NCBI RefSeq assembly: GCF_001613005.1
Contig: NZ_BDBN01000001.1
Span: 1-64,000 of the forward strand
From: Nocardia nova NBRC 15556
Lineage (GTDB): Bacteria > Actinomycetota > Actinomycetes > Mycobacteriales > Mycobacteriaceae
Length of the DNA stretch: 64,000 nt
Reading direction: 5' to 3'
The notes beneath the pieces are model-generated. The model made no database searches and was not told the origin of the DNA. It saw only the letters and a program-made list of their open reading frames with translations. This document shows positions 8,733-17,120 of this stretch, piece after piece; the first letter of the stretch is position 1, and each line of letters opens with the position of its first letter. The translations under genes were made by a program, and so were the position numbers.

Positions 8733-9935
8733 ATGCCGAATTCGATCTTGTGGATCGCGCTCGTCGTGCTCTGGGTCTTCGTGCTGTTCCCGATGCTGGC
8801 CGATCGGCATCCGCGGATCCGCCGCACCACGGACGTGGCCCTGGCAACCCGGGTGCTGCATCGAGGTGGTACCAGACGACGTGCGAAGAAAGGGCCGGCC
8901 ACCGGGCATGAGACCGATCCGGACTGGGTGCCGACCCCTCGGCAGAAAAGGCTTTCCCACGGCGATGATGCGGAGGACCGGATGACGACATCGGCCGATG
9001 AGCCCGTCATCGAGGACGACCGGAACGCACCCGAGCGCGCCGAATCGGAGGTGACGCGGGCACACCGGAGCGCCGGTGATCCGCCCGGTCGCGCCGACGG
9101 GGGCGAGGAGCACGCCCGTGAAACCCCCGGCGACGCCGTCGATGCCGAGCCGGGCGACGAGCACGACGACTTCGGCGAAGTCGATCGCGACGGCGATCTC
9201 GCCGGAGACGCCCGCGCCGACGATCCAGACGATGCCGAGGAAGGTGAAGAGGCCGACGACGTCCCGGCCGCCGCCGAGACCGAGGATCGCCCGCAGGCGA
9301 GCATGGCCCGCATCCCACCCGCACCGAACGCGGCTGTTCCGGCCCGGCGCGGCGATGTGGATCCGGACGACGAGCTCGATGATCTCGACGACGGCGCCGA
9401 CGGCGAACCCGGATCGGCCGCACGCGATTTCGTCCCCTCCCGGCGTGGCCGTGGCGGGTTCGATCCGGAGGCCGACGCCATCGCGCGCGCGGCCCGGTAT
9501 CGCTTCCGGCAGCGCACCGCACTCGGATTGATCCTGAGCACACTGCTTTTCGGCGCCTTCGCGATCGCCGTGAGCGCGACCCTGTGGTGGGGGTGTGCGC
9601 TTTCGGTGGTGGCCTTCGGGGGCTATCTGGCCTACCTGCGGCGGCAGGTGCGCTTCGAGGAGGACATCCGCCGCCGCCGCGCGGCACGGCTGTCCGGAGC
9701 GCGGCAGCGCCCCGCCGAGAACGCCGAAGCCGTTGCGCAGGAAAGGGTCCGGGCCGAGCGTCGTCCGGGGATGGATCGCGATGCCGCCCGCGCGCTGCGC
9801 CGGCGCGCGGTGGTGCTCGACGTCGACGACGAGGACCCGCTGTTCGACCATCTGGAACATTTCGACGCCGCCGCTGCCCGGGCCACCCGGAACCGGGCCG
9901 CGGGTGGTGAAATCCGCCGCGCCGCAGGCGAATAG
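8733..9935 (+). CDS. glpR: GlpR/SepX-like membrane protein of the division machinery
   Basis: A 400-residue protein. One membrane helix starts at residue 4 (SILWIALVVLWVFVLFPML), followed by a basic stretch, then about 200 residues that are very acidic and presumably disordered. A pair of membrane helices follows (GLILSTLLFGAFAIAVSATLWW and LSVVAFGGYLAYL), then a charged tail. This matches the architecture of corynebacterial GlpR, the membrane receptor of Glp, and of Streptomyces SepX. ATG 8733 is chosen because GGAGG sits about ten bases upstream and the helix then starts at the N-terminus; the longer frame from 8667 lacks both. It is followed by a hairpin terminator. Confidence 0.8.
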   Translation: MPNSILWIALVVLWVFVLFPMLADRHPRIRRTTDVALATRVLHRGGTRRRAKKGPATGHETDPDWVPTPRQKRLSHGDDAEDRMTTSADEPVIEDDRNAPERAESEVTRAHRSAGDPPGRADGGEEHARETPGDAVDAEPGDEHDDFGEVDRDGDLAGDARADDPDDAEEGEEADDVPAAAETEDRPQASMARIPPAPNAAVPARRGDVDPDDELDDLDDGADGEPGSAARDFVPSRRGRGGFDPEADAIARAARYRFRQRTALGLILSTLLFGAFAIAVSATLWWGCALSVVAFGGYLAYLRRQVRFEEDIRRRRAARLSGARQRPAENAEAVAQERVRAERRPGMDRDAARALRRRAVVLDVDDEDPLFDHLEHFDAAAARATRNRAAGGEIRRAAGE

Positions 9936-9956
9936 GAGCCGGGGAGCCGGTTGCCG

Positions 9957-9998
9957 ACGGCCGCCGCATCGTAGCCAGGAGCTGCGAGCGGCGGCCGT
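9957..9998 (+). terminator. Hairpin terminator after glpR
   Basis: A perfect 11-bp inverted repeat (ACGGCCGCCGC at 9957-9967 and its complement at 9988-9998) with a 20-base loop starts 21 bases after the glpR stop. A run of six T follows at about 10016-10021, so the tract is offset from the stem. It likely ends the glp-rimJ-glpR transcript and separates core genes from the biosynthetic cluster. Confidence 0.55.
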
Positions 9999-10434
9999 TT
10001 CGGTGTGCCCTGGCGTTTTTTCGCGGCTGTGGCCGGACGAATCGGCGCTTGTGGCTAACTCTCCGCATCTCATAGGGGAGGTGGGGTGTGGTGGGCTGTC
10101 AGCCGGAATGTGAAACGTCCGTGTCCACTCACCGGGAGTGCCGAGAAGGCGGCAAATTCATAGGTAACCTTTTGTCGCTGTGATCTCCCCGTTACGAGTG
10201 GCTCGCGAGCTATTTCCGGAGTAAGCTCGGGCACCGTGCAGAATCGCTGTCCACAAGATCGAAGGATTTAATCCTTCCGGTACGGATGCGTGGTCACGGG
10301 TATTGACACGCCGCAGCAGGTGAGGACGCTGCGCGTGGGGTAGCTGGGCGGTTGGAAGGGTTGATCGACGTGTATGAAAGCACTCTGCTATCGATTTTCA
10401 CCGGCCTGCTCGCGTAACAGATCGAGAAATCGCG
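9999..10434. other. Leader region upstream of the biosynthetic cluster
   Basis: About 435 bases without a convincing gene; the only forward frame (from 10374) has no coding look. It contains a palindrome at 10261-10277 and a TTGACA box at 10303-10308 without a clear -10 partner. The region is less GC-rich than the flanks. It probably carries the promoter and regulation of the cluster that begins at 10435. Confidence 0.5.
10261..10277. promoter_or_regulatory. Palindrome, candidate operator of the cluster
   Basis: A perfect 7-bp inverted repeat GAAGGAT-TTA-ATCCTTC. It lies 26 bases upstream of a TTGACA box and about 160 bases before the first biosynthetic gene. Size and symmetry fit a dimeric repressor or activator site. 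No regulator gene lies inside the cluster, so the cognate protein is unknown. Confidence 0.4.
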
Positions 10435-11400
10435 ATGAACAATTCAACGGTCATCGACGAGATCGAGATCGATCTTGCCGAACGGGTAACCGCGCTCGAT
10501 CTCTATCGCCGCTGGGAAATGCAGCAATGGCAGGCGCAGAGCCTGGAATACGAGCGTGATGCCGAGGGCTGGACCCGGCTGCCTGCCTTCGCGCGGTTGC
10601 CGCTGCTGGCCACCCTGGCCCGCTTCCTGGTCGGCGAGACGACCGTGACCGAGACCTTGGCGCCGCTGGCCTACGCCGCGCCCGAGGTCGACTACAAGAT
10701 GTATCTGGCCACCCAGCTGGCCGACGAGGCGCGCCACACCGTCTTCTTCCGGCGCTACCTCGCCTTTCTCTCCGAGACCCTCGGCAACGAGGAGTTATCG
10801 CAGGTCAGTGGCGTCGATCGGGTGGGCGACCTGTTCGAGAAGGCGCTCGTGGACGCGGTCGAGCGGGTGCGGGCGGACCCGGGCGACATCGCCGCCTGGT
10901 ACGAGGGCGTGGTGGTCTACCACCTGCTGGTCGAGGGTGCGGTGGCGATGACCGGTCTGCACACCGTGCTGGGAACCGTGCGGGCGCTGCCACGCTTCGA
11001 CATTCTGCGGACCGGTATCACGAATGTCGCCCGCGACGAATCGCGGCATATTTCCTTCGGTGTGCTGGCATTGCGCAACGGAGTGCGCGGCGGACAGCGC
11101 GACCATATTGTCGCGATGATTCGCAAACATATTCCGGCGGCCGCCCGGACATTGGTCGATCCGGAAACGCGTGATCCATTTCCGCGATTGGTGCCGGTGT
11201 TGCGGAAACGCGCCGAAATACTTCAGGAGCAATGGGAATTCGCGGAGAGTTCTCTCGGCCGGAGAATGACGTCGATCGGAATTCCTTCGGACACCATTTC
11301 GGAACTCACGGAGAATTGGCGGGAATCCTGTGCGGCAGCCGCGGGAGAATATGCCGATCTGCACGGTGAATCACATCCCATCACGTACCTCGTTCGATGA
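10435..11400 (+). CDS. R2lox-like diiron oxidase (R2-like ligand-binding oxidase family)
   Basis: A ferritin-fold diiron or manganese/iron protein of 321 residues. All six metal ligands of the R2lox family can be placed: Glu68, Glu98 and His101 (in DEARH), Glu166, Glu201 and His204 (in DESRH). Val71 and Tyr161 align with the pair that forms an ether cross-link in M. tuberculosis R2lox (Val71 and Tyr162, from memory). R2lox proteins bind a long-chain fatty acid next to the metal site and their reaction is largely unknown. Here the gene heads an operon with an acyl carrier protein and an acyl-AMP ligase, suggesting oxidation of an acyl chain on the carrier. The 3' half uses more A/T-ending codons than its neighbours. 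Confidence 0.85.
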   Translation: MNNSTVIDEIEIDLAERVTALDLYRRWEMQQWQAQSLEYERDAEGWTRLPAFARLPLLATLARFLVGETTVTETLAPLAYAAPEVDYKMYLATQLADEARHTVFFRRYLAFLSETLGNEELSQVSGVDRVGDLFEKALVDAVERVRADPGDIAAWYEGVVVYHLLVEGAVAMTGLHTVLGTVRALPRFDILRTGITNVARDESRHISFGVLALRNGVRGGQRDHIVAMIRKHIPAAARTLVDPETRDPFPRLVPVLRKRAEILQEQWEFAESSLGRRMTSIGIPSDTISELTENWRESCAAAAGEYADLHGESHPITYLVR

Positions 11401-11424
11401 AAAAAAACAACTCGGGAGCATTTC

Positions 11425-11682
11425 GTGGACGAAAATGAAGTGCGCGACCAGGTACGGGAACTGGTCCGTCGGCACGCCCCCCAGCCTTCGGCGGAATTGG
11501 CCTCCGATGATGTGCTGGCCGAACAGCTGGGCTACGACTCGCTGGCCCTGATCGAACTCGCGCTCGGCCTGCAGGTGCGTTTCGGCATCGACGCCGGCGG
11601 CGATTCCGGTGCGACGAATGTGGTGACCGTCGGCGATATCGAGCAGATGGTGTGTGACGCGCTGCGGGCGAAACAGCCATGA
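11425..11682 (+). CDS. Free-standing acyl carrier protein
   Basis: An 85-residue four-helix carrier protein. Ser39 in GYDSLALIEL is the predicted phosphopantetheine attachment site. GTG 11425 is preceded by GGGAG at a normal distance. The stop overlaps the start of the acyl-AMP ligase by ATGA, so the two are translated together and the ligase very likely loads this carrier. It may also present the chain to the R2lox-like oxidase upstream. Confidence 0.9.
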   Translation: MDENEVRDQVRELVRRHAPQPSAELASDDVLAEQLGYDSLALIELALGLQVRFGIDAGGDSGATNVVTVGDIEQMVCDALRAKQP

Positions 11683-13310
11683 CCGGATTGCTCGACTGGC
11701 TGGCCTACGACGGCGAGGAACGAGGCTGGACCATCGCCGACAACGGCGATTGGCGCCGCATCGCCTATCCCCGGTTGAGTGAACAGGTGCGACGGGTGGC
11801 CGCGGCCTGTATCGAGGCCGGGGTACGTCCGGGTGCGGTGGTTTCCATCGTGGAATCGGCCCCGGAACGATTCATGACGAATTTCTTCGGCGTGCTGGCC
11901 GCGGGAGCCACTCCCAATCCGCTGGCGCCGCCACTACCACTGCAGAACGAGTCGGCGTATCGGCAGCAACTGTCCGCATTGCTGGCCGCGGCCGCTCCCT
12001 CGGCGATCATCGTGGCGGAGGAACTCGCCGGAGTGGTTCATCCGGTGCTCGAATCCGTGGGCGGGGTCACGATTGTCGGCACGTCGAATGCGACTCCCGC
12101 CGTGACCGAACTGCCGGGGTGTGCGCCGGACCGCATCGGTTTGCTCCAATTCACCTCCGGCAGTAGTGGTTCGCCCAAAGCGGTCCGGGTATCGGTGGCG
12201 AATCTGGAGGCCAATTGCGCCGCGATCGACCGGTGGCTGGAGTTTCGCCCGACTGACCGGATCGCCACCTGGCTGCCGCCGTATCACGATATGGGCCTGA
12301 TCGGCTGCATCATCACGCCGACCATTCTGAATCTGGACATTCAGGCCATGACGCCGATCGATTTCATTCGGGACCCGTTGTCGTGGCTGTCCTGTTTCGG
12401 CCGCGACGGAGCGACGATCACCGCGACGCCGAACTTCGCGCTGGCGTATCTGCTGCGAAAGATGACCGACGAGGCCTTGGCCGGAATGGATTTCGATCCC
12501 TGGCGAGTGATGATCGTGGGCGCCGAACGGATCGATCCGGCGATTCTGCGCGGATTCGCCGAGCGATTGGCGCCCTACGGATTCGATTCGCGCACACCGT
12601 GTCCCGCCTACGGGCTGGCCGAGGGCACGCTCGCGGTCTCCGGCCTACGGCCGTCGGAGCCGGTGCAGGCCGCCGCGGTGACCCCCGAAACCGGCGCCGT
12701 GGACGGCCCGTTCGAGCTGATGTCGGCGCCGCTCGAGGACGGCCGGCGGTGGCTGGTCGGGTGTGGCGCACCGCTGGACGGAGTGACGGTGCGGACCGCG
12801 GCGACCGACGAATATGCCGGAGCGCCGGGCGAATTGATCGTCGGTGGCCCGAGCGTCGCCCGGGAATACCAGACGGCAGAGGGCACCCGCGATCTGTCGC
12901 GTGCCGAGGACGGTGCTCTGGCGACCGGTGATGCGGGGCTGCTGGTGGGTGGGCAGCTGTATCCGATCGGCCGGGTCGGCGACGCGGTGAAGGTGCGGGG
13001 CCGCACGATCTACGCCGAGGACATCGAGGCGGCCGTGGTGGAGGCCTTCGGCGTGCCCGCCAACCGAGTGGTCGCGCTGGCCGGCAACGCCTTCGGCGCC
13101 GCACGCGTCGCCGTGCTGGTCGAGGACAAGCCGGTCGAGGCCGTGCGGCTACGGCAGGTCCTGGCCGGGCAGCTGGGAACGGATACGTCGCTGCGGTTGT
13201 TCATCGGCGACCGGGGACTCATCGCGCGCACCACCAGCGGCAAGCCGCGGCGGCGGGTGATGTGGAACCAGTTGCTGCAGGGCGAATTCGACGCCCTGGA
13301 GAGGAGTTGA
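11679..13310 (+). CDS. Fatty-acyl-AMP ligase (FAAL-like)
   Basis: An ANL-superfamily enzyme of 543 residues that activates a carboxylic acid as its adenylate and passes it to a carrier protein. The ATP loop is LLQFTSGSSGSPKAVRVS near residues 151-168. The FAAL-typical WLPPYHDMGLIGC follows, then CPAYGLAEGTL, and a C-terminal SGKPRRR carries the adenylation lysine. Substrate cannot be read from sequence; FAALs usually take medium or long fatty acids. Coupling to the ACP gene points to a starter-unit loading pair. Confidence 0.88.
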   Translation: MTGLLDWLAYDGEERGWTIADNGDWRRIAYPRLSEQVRRVAAACIEAGVRPGAVVSIVESAPERFMTNFFGVLAAGATPNPLAPPLPLQNESAYRQQLSALLAAAAPSAIIVAEELAGVVHPVLESVGGVTIVGTSNATPAVTELPGCAPDRIGLLQFTSGSSGSPKAVRVSVANLEANCAAIDRWLEFRPTDRIATWLPPYHDMGLIGCIITPTILNLDIQAMTPIDFIRDPLSWLSCFGRDGATITATPNFALAYLLRKMTDEALAGMDFDPWRVMIVGAERIDPAILRGFAERLAPYGFDSRTPCPAYGLAEGTLAVSGLRPSEPVQAAAVTPETGAVDGPFELMSAPLEDGRRWLVGCGAPLDGVTVRTAATDEYAGAPGELIVGGPSVAREYQTAEGTRDLSRAEDGALATGDAGLLVGGQLYPIGRVGDAVKVRGRTIYAEDIEAAVVEAFGVPANRVVALAGNAFGAARVAVLVEDKPVEAVRLRQVLAGQLGTDTSLRLFIGDRGLIARTTSGKPRRRVMWNQLLQGEFDALERS

Positions 13311-13312
13311 CG

Positions 13313-14458
13313 ATGGCGCCGGTACCGCTGTCGACCGTCGACCACATGTGGACGGCGAATATGGCCGGTCCGCTGCAGTTCGTGGTGGAGTTCGGCGAGG
13401 TGCTCGACGCCGATCGGATCGTCGAGGCCTATATCGAGACGGCCCGCGAATTCGTCGGCGCCGACGCGGCGCTGGTGCAACTCGACGAGCGCACCTTGGC
13501 GATGGATGTCGACGACCCGCGCCCCGCGATCCGGGCCACGGTCGCCGAATCCACCGTGCCGCTGAGCGAATGCCTCGATCCGGTCGAGATCGGAGTGGGG
13601 CATGTGCTCGCCCGCGGGCGGGTGGTGACCCGCGGCGACCGCACGGCCGTCGGGCTGTCGATGTCGCACGGCCTGGCCGACGGCTACGGCATGTTCTTCT
13701 TCCTGGCGGCCTGGGCGGCCCGGGCCCGCGGCGCTCGCTTCCTGTCGCCGCGCTGCGACCGCGAGGTGCTCACCCGCCCGCAGGCACGCGACCGCGACAG
13801 CGTCGATCCGGACGCGTTGCGCCGGGCGGGATTCGTGACGGTCGAGCCGGATCTGGAACTGCCCGAGCTCGACGTCCACACCGGTCGGCTGGATCTCGCC
13901 GAATGCGAGGCGCAAGCCGAGGTTTCGGGGTTGTCGACCGCGGATCTGGTGGCGGCGGGCCTGTTTCGCGACTACGCCGCGACCAAGGACACCGACCTGG
14001 TGACCCTGGCCTGCCCGGTCGACATCCGCCGCTTCGTCCGCGAACTCGGCCCGACCTATTTCGGCAACGCCTTCGTGCAGGTGCTGATCGATGTCGAGAC
14101 CGAGCGCGTCCGCAACGCCTCGGTGCCGGAGATCGCCGGCTGGGTGCGTGACGCGATCGCCACCGCGCCCGGACGCATCGACGACGCGATCGCCGAACTC
14201 GAGGCGTTCCTGCAGGTGCACGGCATCGCGGGACTCGACCGGGTCTGGGGATATCCGCCGCAGTCGGGCTTTTTGGTCAGCAATCTGTCCCGGATCCCCG
14301 CCTCCTGGCTGGATTTCGGCGCCGGGCCGCCGGTCGGTCTGGTGACGCCGGGCCGCCGGCCGCGCCAGGACGGGTGCTATCTGCTGCCCGACCCCGAGCG
14401 GGCGCACAGCCTGCAGTGGGCCTCCACACTCGAGCACGAACCGGCCGCGCGTTCGTAG
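13313..14458 (+). CDS. BAHD-like acyltransferase
   Basis: A 381-residue stand-alone transferase. It starts with a PLSTVDHMW segment like the PLSxxD opening of BAHD enzymes. The catalytic HxxxD motif is HGLAD (His119, Asp123) and a second BAHD landmark, DFGAG (from Asp334), stands where plant enzymes have DFGWG. BAHD enzymes move an acyl group from a thioester to an alcohol or amine. ATG 13313 is chosen because GAGGAG lies seven bases upstream; the longer frame starts inside the ligase gene. Possible jobs are joining the starter chain to the NRPS residue, or late acylation of the product. A stand-alone condensation enzyme is the alternative reading. Confidence 0.72.
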   Translation: MAPVPLSTVDHMWTANMAGPLQFVVEFGEVLDADRIVEAYIETAREFVGADAALVQLDERTLAMDVDDPRPAIRATVAESTVPLSECLDPVEIGVGHVLARGRVVTRGDRTAVGLSMSHGLADGYGMFFFLAAWAARARGARFLSPRCDREVLTRPQARDRDSVDPDALRRAGFVTVEPDLELPELDVHTGRLDLAECEAQAEVSGLSTADLVAAGLFRDYAATKDTDLVTLACPVDIRRFVRELGPTYFGNAFVQVLIDVETERVRNASVPEIAGWVRDAIATAPGRIDDAIAELEAFLQVHGIAGLDRVWGYPPQSGFLVSNLSRIPASWLDFGAGPPVGLVTPGRRPRQDGCYLLPDPERAHSLQWASTLEHEPAARS

Positions 14459-14473
14459 AGAGACGAATCCGAT

Positions 14474-15298
14474 ATGGCTGCAGCGATGACCTACAGCATG
14501 GCCGTCGGCGATCGCGACGCGGCGCGCCTGGCCCTGCTCGATCAGCATTACAACCCGAGTTCGCGTGCCTTCCTCGAATCGGTCGGGCTCTGCGCCGGCG
14601 CGACGGTGGCCGATATCGGCTGCGGGCACGGCGCGATGACGGCCTGGCTGGCCGAGCGGGTCGGACCCGACGGCGTCGTCTACGCCGTCGACGCCTCCGC
14701 CGAACAGCTCGAGATCGCGCGCCGCCTGGTGGGCGATCTGCCGCAGGTGCGCTACGTGCACGCGCGCATCGAAGACGCACCGCTCGAACCCGGTTCGGTC
14801 GATTGGGTGTACAGCCGCTTTCTGCTGATGCACGTGGCCGACGCCGCCGCCGCGCTCACCGCGATGGAGCGCATGCTCGCCGACGACGGCGCGCTGCTGC
14901 TGGAGATGTCCGATGTCGGGGCGCTGCGATTCGTGCCCGCCGACGATCCCGCCGCGGATCTGTGGCGGGAGTGGTGGTTCGCCCTCGGCCGGGCGCGCGG
15001 CGCCGCCCACGACATCTACGAGCGCACCCCACAGCTGCTCACCGAGGCCGGCTTCATCATCGCGCGTCGCGACCGCTTCCAGCCGGTCTCGGCTATGCCC
15101 GAGGCGAAGATGTTGCACGCCTTGGGATTCGAACAGTGCGTGCCGGCCTACCTCGAACACGCCGGCGCCGATCCGGCGGCCATCGATGCCCATCGCGCCT
15201 TCCTGCAGCGCGTCGTCCCGGATACCGACATCGCCGTCGAACTGTATGCGACCAGCCAGTATTTCGCCCGCAAACGTCCGCGGGCACGAAGATTGTGA
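14474..15298 (+). CDS. SAM-dependent class I methyltransferase
   Basis: A 274-residue Rossmann-fold methyltransferase. Motif I is VADIGCGHGAMTAWL near residues 45-60, with the acidic end of beta-2 in YAVDASAEQLE and the later SVDWVYSRFLLMHV. No membrane segment or extra domain is seen. It sits inside the cluster, 15 bases after the BAHD-like gene, and is likely a tailoring O-, N- or C-methyltransferase. The acceptor cannot be told from sequence. Confidence 0.88.
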   Translation: MAAAMTYSMAVGDRDAARLALLDQHYNPSSRAFLESVGLCAGATVADIGCGHGAMTAWLAERVGPDGVVYAVDASAEQLEIARRLVGDLPQVRYVHARIEDAPLEPGSVDWVYSRFLLMHVADAAAALTAMERMLADDGALLLEMSDVGALRFVPADDPAADLWREWWFALGRARGAAHDIYERTPQLLTEAGFIIARRDRFQPVSAMPEAKMLHALGFEQCVPAYLEHAGADPAAIDAHRAFLQRVVPDTDIAVELYATSQYFARKRPRARRL

Positions 15299-15307
15299 GC
15301 CTCCGCC

Positions 15308-17104
15308 ATGGTGAGAACACCAGCCGCGCAACCGAAATCGATCATGGGGATCAGCGGTCTGCACAACAGTGTGCCGTTCAAGCAGGCCCGCTTCCCGGGG
15401 CTGGAGTGGCGCGACTACCGCATCACCCAGGGCTTCGATTCCGCGGCGGCACTGCTGCACGACGGCGAGCTGGTCAGCGCGGTGGCCGAGGAGCGGTTCA
15501 CCGGGGAGAAGGCGACCGGCGCCTTTCCCGAACACGCCATCCGATTCGGCTGTGAACGAGCCGGAATCTCGGTCGATTCGCTCGACGTGCTCGCCCACGG
15601 TTTCTCCTACGAGCCGCTGCGAGCCGAATTCGAACACAGCGAACTCGGACGCGCGCGGTTCCGCGAGGTCTTCGCCCGGCAGGTGCTGCTGGACAAACTC
15701 ACCGAGACCTTCGGCGGCGACTGGGACGACCGGCTGGTGCAGGTACCGCATCACCTTGCCCACGCGGCCAGCACGTTCTATCCCAGCGGATTCGATTCGG
15801 CGCTGGTCCTCGTCGCCGACGGCATGGGGGAGCAGCACAGCGCGACCGTCGCGCTCGGAACGGATGCGGGCATCGAACCGATCGCGACGGTCTCGGAACT
15901 GAATTCCCTCGGAATTCTCTACGGCGTCTTCACCTACTATCTGGGCTTCGCGTTCGGCCTCGACGAGTACAAGATCATGGGGCTGGCGCCCTACGGTGAC
16001 CACCGCAAACACTTCGCGGCGATGATGGATCTCATTCATCTGCGGCCCGACGGTACTTTCACGATTCCCATCCTGTACCGCAACGAAACCGATCTGGACC
16101 GGGAAACCTACCGCGGCACACTGAAAGCGATCGAGGAGATCTTCGGCCCGGCCCGCGGCCCCGACGACGAGTTGACCGACCACCACCGCGATATCGCCGC
16201 CGCCCTGCAGGCGGCGCTCGAGGCGACCCTGCTGCACACGCTGCGGTACTTCCGCAAACAGACCGGTGCGAAGAATCTGTGCATGGCCGGCGGGGTCGCG
16301 CTCAACTGCACGGCCAACGGCGTGATTCTGCGCAGCCGCCAGTTCAAGCGCATGTTCATCCAATCCGCCGCCGGTGACGACGGCACCGCGCTGGGTGCGG
16401 CGCTGTATGTGCACCACCAGCGCGAGGGGGCCGCCCCGATCGCGGGTATCGCGACACCGCTGAACGGCCCGGAATACTCCGACGAGCAGATCGCGGCGGC
16501 ACTCGCGGGCCGGACCGATTGCACCGCAACCCGATTCGACGATTTCGCGGCGCTCGCCGCCGAATTGGGCCGCCGGTTGGCCGCCGGGCAGATCGGGGCG
16601 CTGTTTCAGGGACGTCTGGAATACGGTCCGCGCGCCCTGGGCAATCGCAGCATTCTCGGCGACCCGCGCCATCCGCGCATGCGCGACATCATCAACGCGA
16701 AGGTGAAGAAGCGGGAGGGCTTCCGCCCCTTCGCTCCCGCCGTCCTCGACGAGTACGCGACCACGTATTTCGACATCAAGGACGCCGAGGTCGACACCTA
16801 TGCCTGGATGCTGTTCATCACCTCGGTGCGGCCGGAATTCCGCGAGGGGCTGCCGGCGGTCACCCATGTCGACGGATCGGCTCGGGTGCAGACGGTGTCG
16901 CGCGAGCGCAACGAGCGGTTCTGGACGGTGATCGACGCCTTCCGGCAGGAGACCGGCACACCGATCCTGCTGAACACCTCGTTCAACGTGAAGGGCCAGC
17001 CGATCGTGTGCACGCCGGCCGAGGGCCTGGACACCTTCGTCACCGCCGGACTGGACGTGCTGGCCATCGGCAATTACCTGGTAGAGCCGGTTCGCGCCGG
17101 ATAA
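15308..17104 (+). CDS. Carbamoyltransferase (NodU/CmcH/TobZ family)
   Basis: A 598-residue enzyme that places a carbamoyl group from carbamoyl phosphate on a hydroxyl of the substrate. The N-terminal kinase-like domain has FDSAAALLHDGELVSAVAEER, then VPHHLAHAASTFYPS with its HHxxHA motif, and ADGMGEQHSA. The C-terminal YrdC-like half has FQGRLEYGPRALGNRSIL and LNTSFNVKGQPIV. ATG 15308 gives a 12-residue extension before MGISGLHNS at 15344, which could be the real start. A tailoring role in the cluster is likely; the product should carry an O-carbamate. Confidence 0.92.
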   Translation: MVRTPAAQPKSIMGISGLHNSVPFKQARFPGLEWRDYRITQGFDSAAALLHDGELVSAVAEERFTGEKATGAFPEHAIRFGCERAGISVDSLDVLAHGFSYEPLRAEFEHSELGRARFREVFARQVLLDKLTETFGGDWDDRLVQVPHHLAHAASTFYPSGFDSALVLVADGMGEQHSATVALGTDAGIEPIATVSELNSLGILYGVFTYYLGFAFGLDEYKIMGLAPYGDHRKHFAAMMDLIHLRPDGTFTIPILYRNETDLDRETYRGTLKAIEEIFGPARGPDDELTDHHRDIAAALQAALEATLLHTLRYFRKQTGAKNLCMAGGVALNCTANGVILRSRQFKRMFIQSAAGDDGTALGAALYVHHQREGAAPIAGIATPLNGPEYSDEQIAAALAGRTDCTATRFDDFAALAAELGRRLAAGQIGALFQGRLEYGPRALGNRSILGDPRHPRMRDIINAKVKKREGFRPFAPAVLDEYATTYFDIKDAEVDTYAWMLFITSVRPEFREGLPAVTHVDGSARVQTVSRERNERFWTVIDAFRQETGTPILLNTSFNVKGQPIVCTPAEGLDTFVTAGLDVLAIGNYLVEPVRAG

Positions 17105-17120
17105 GTGGGATCGAGTTACT

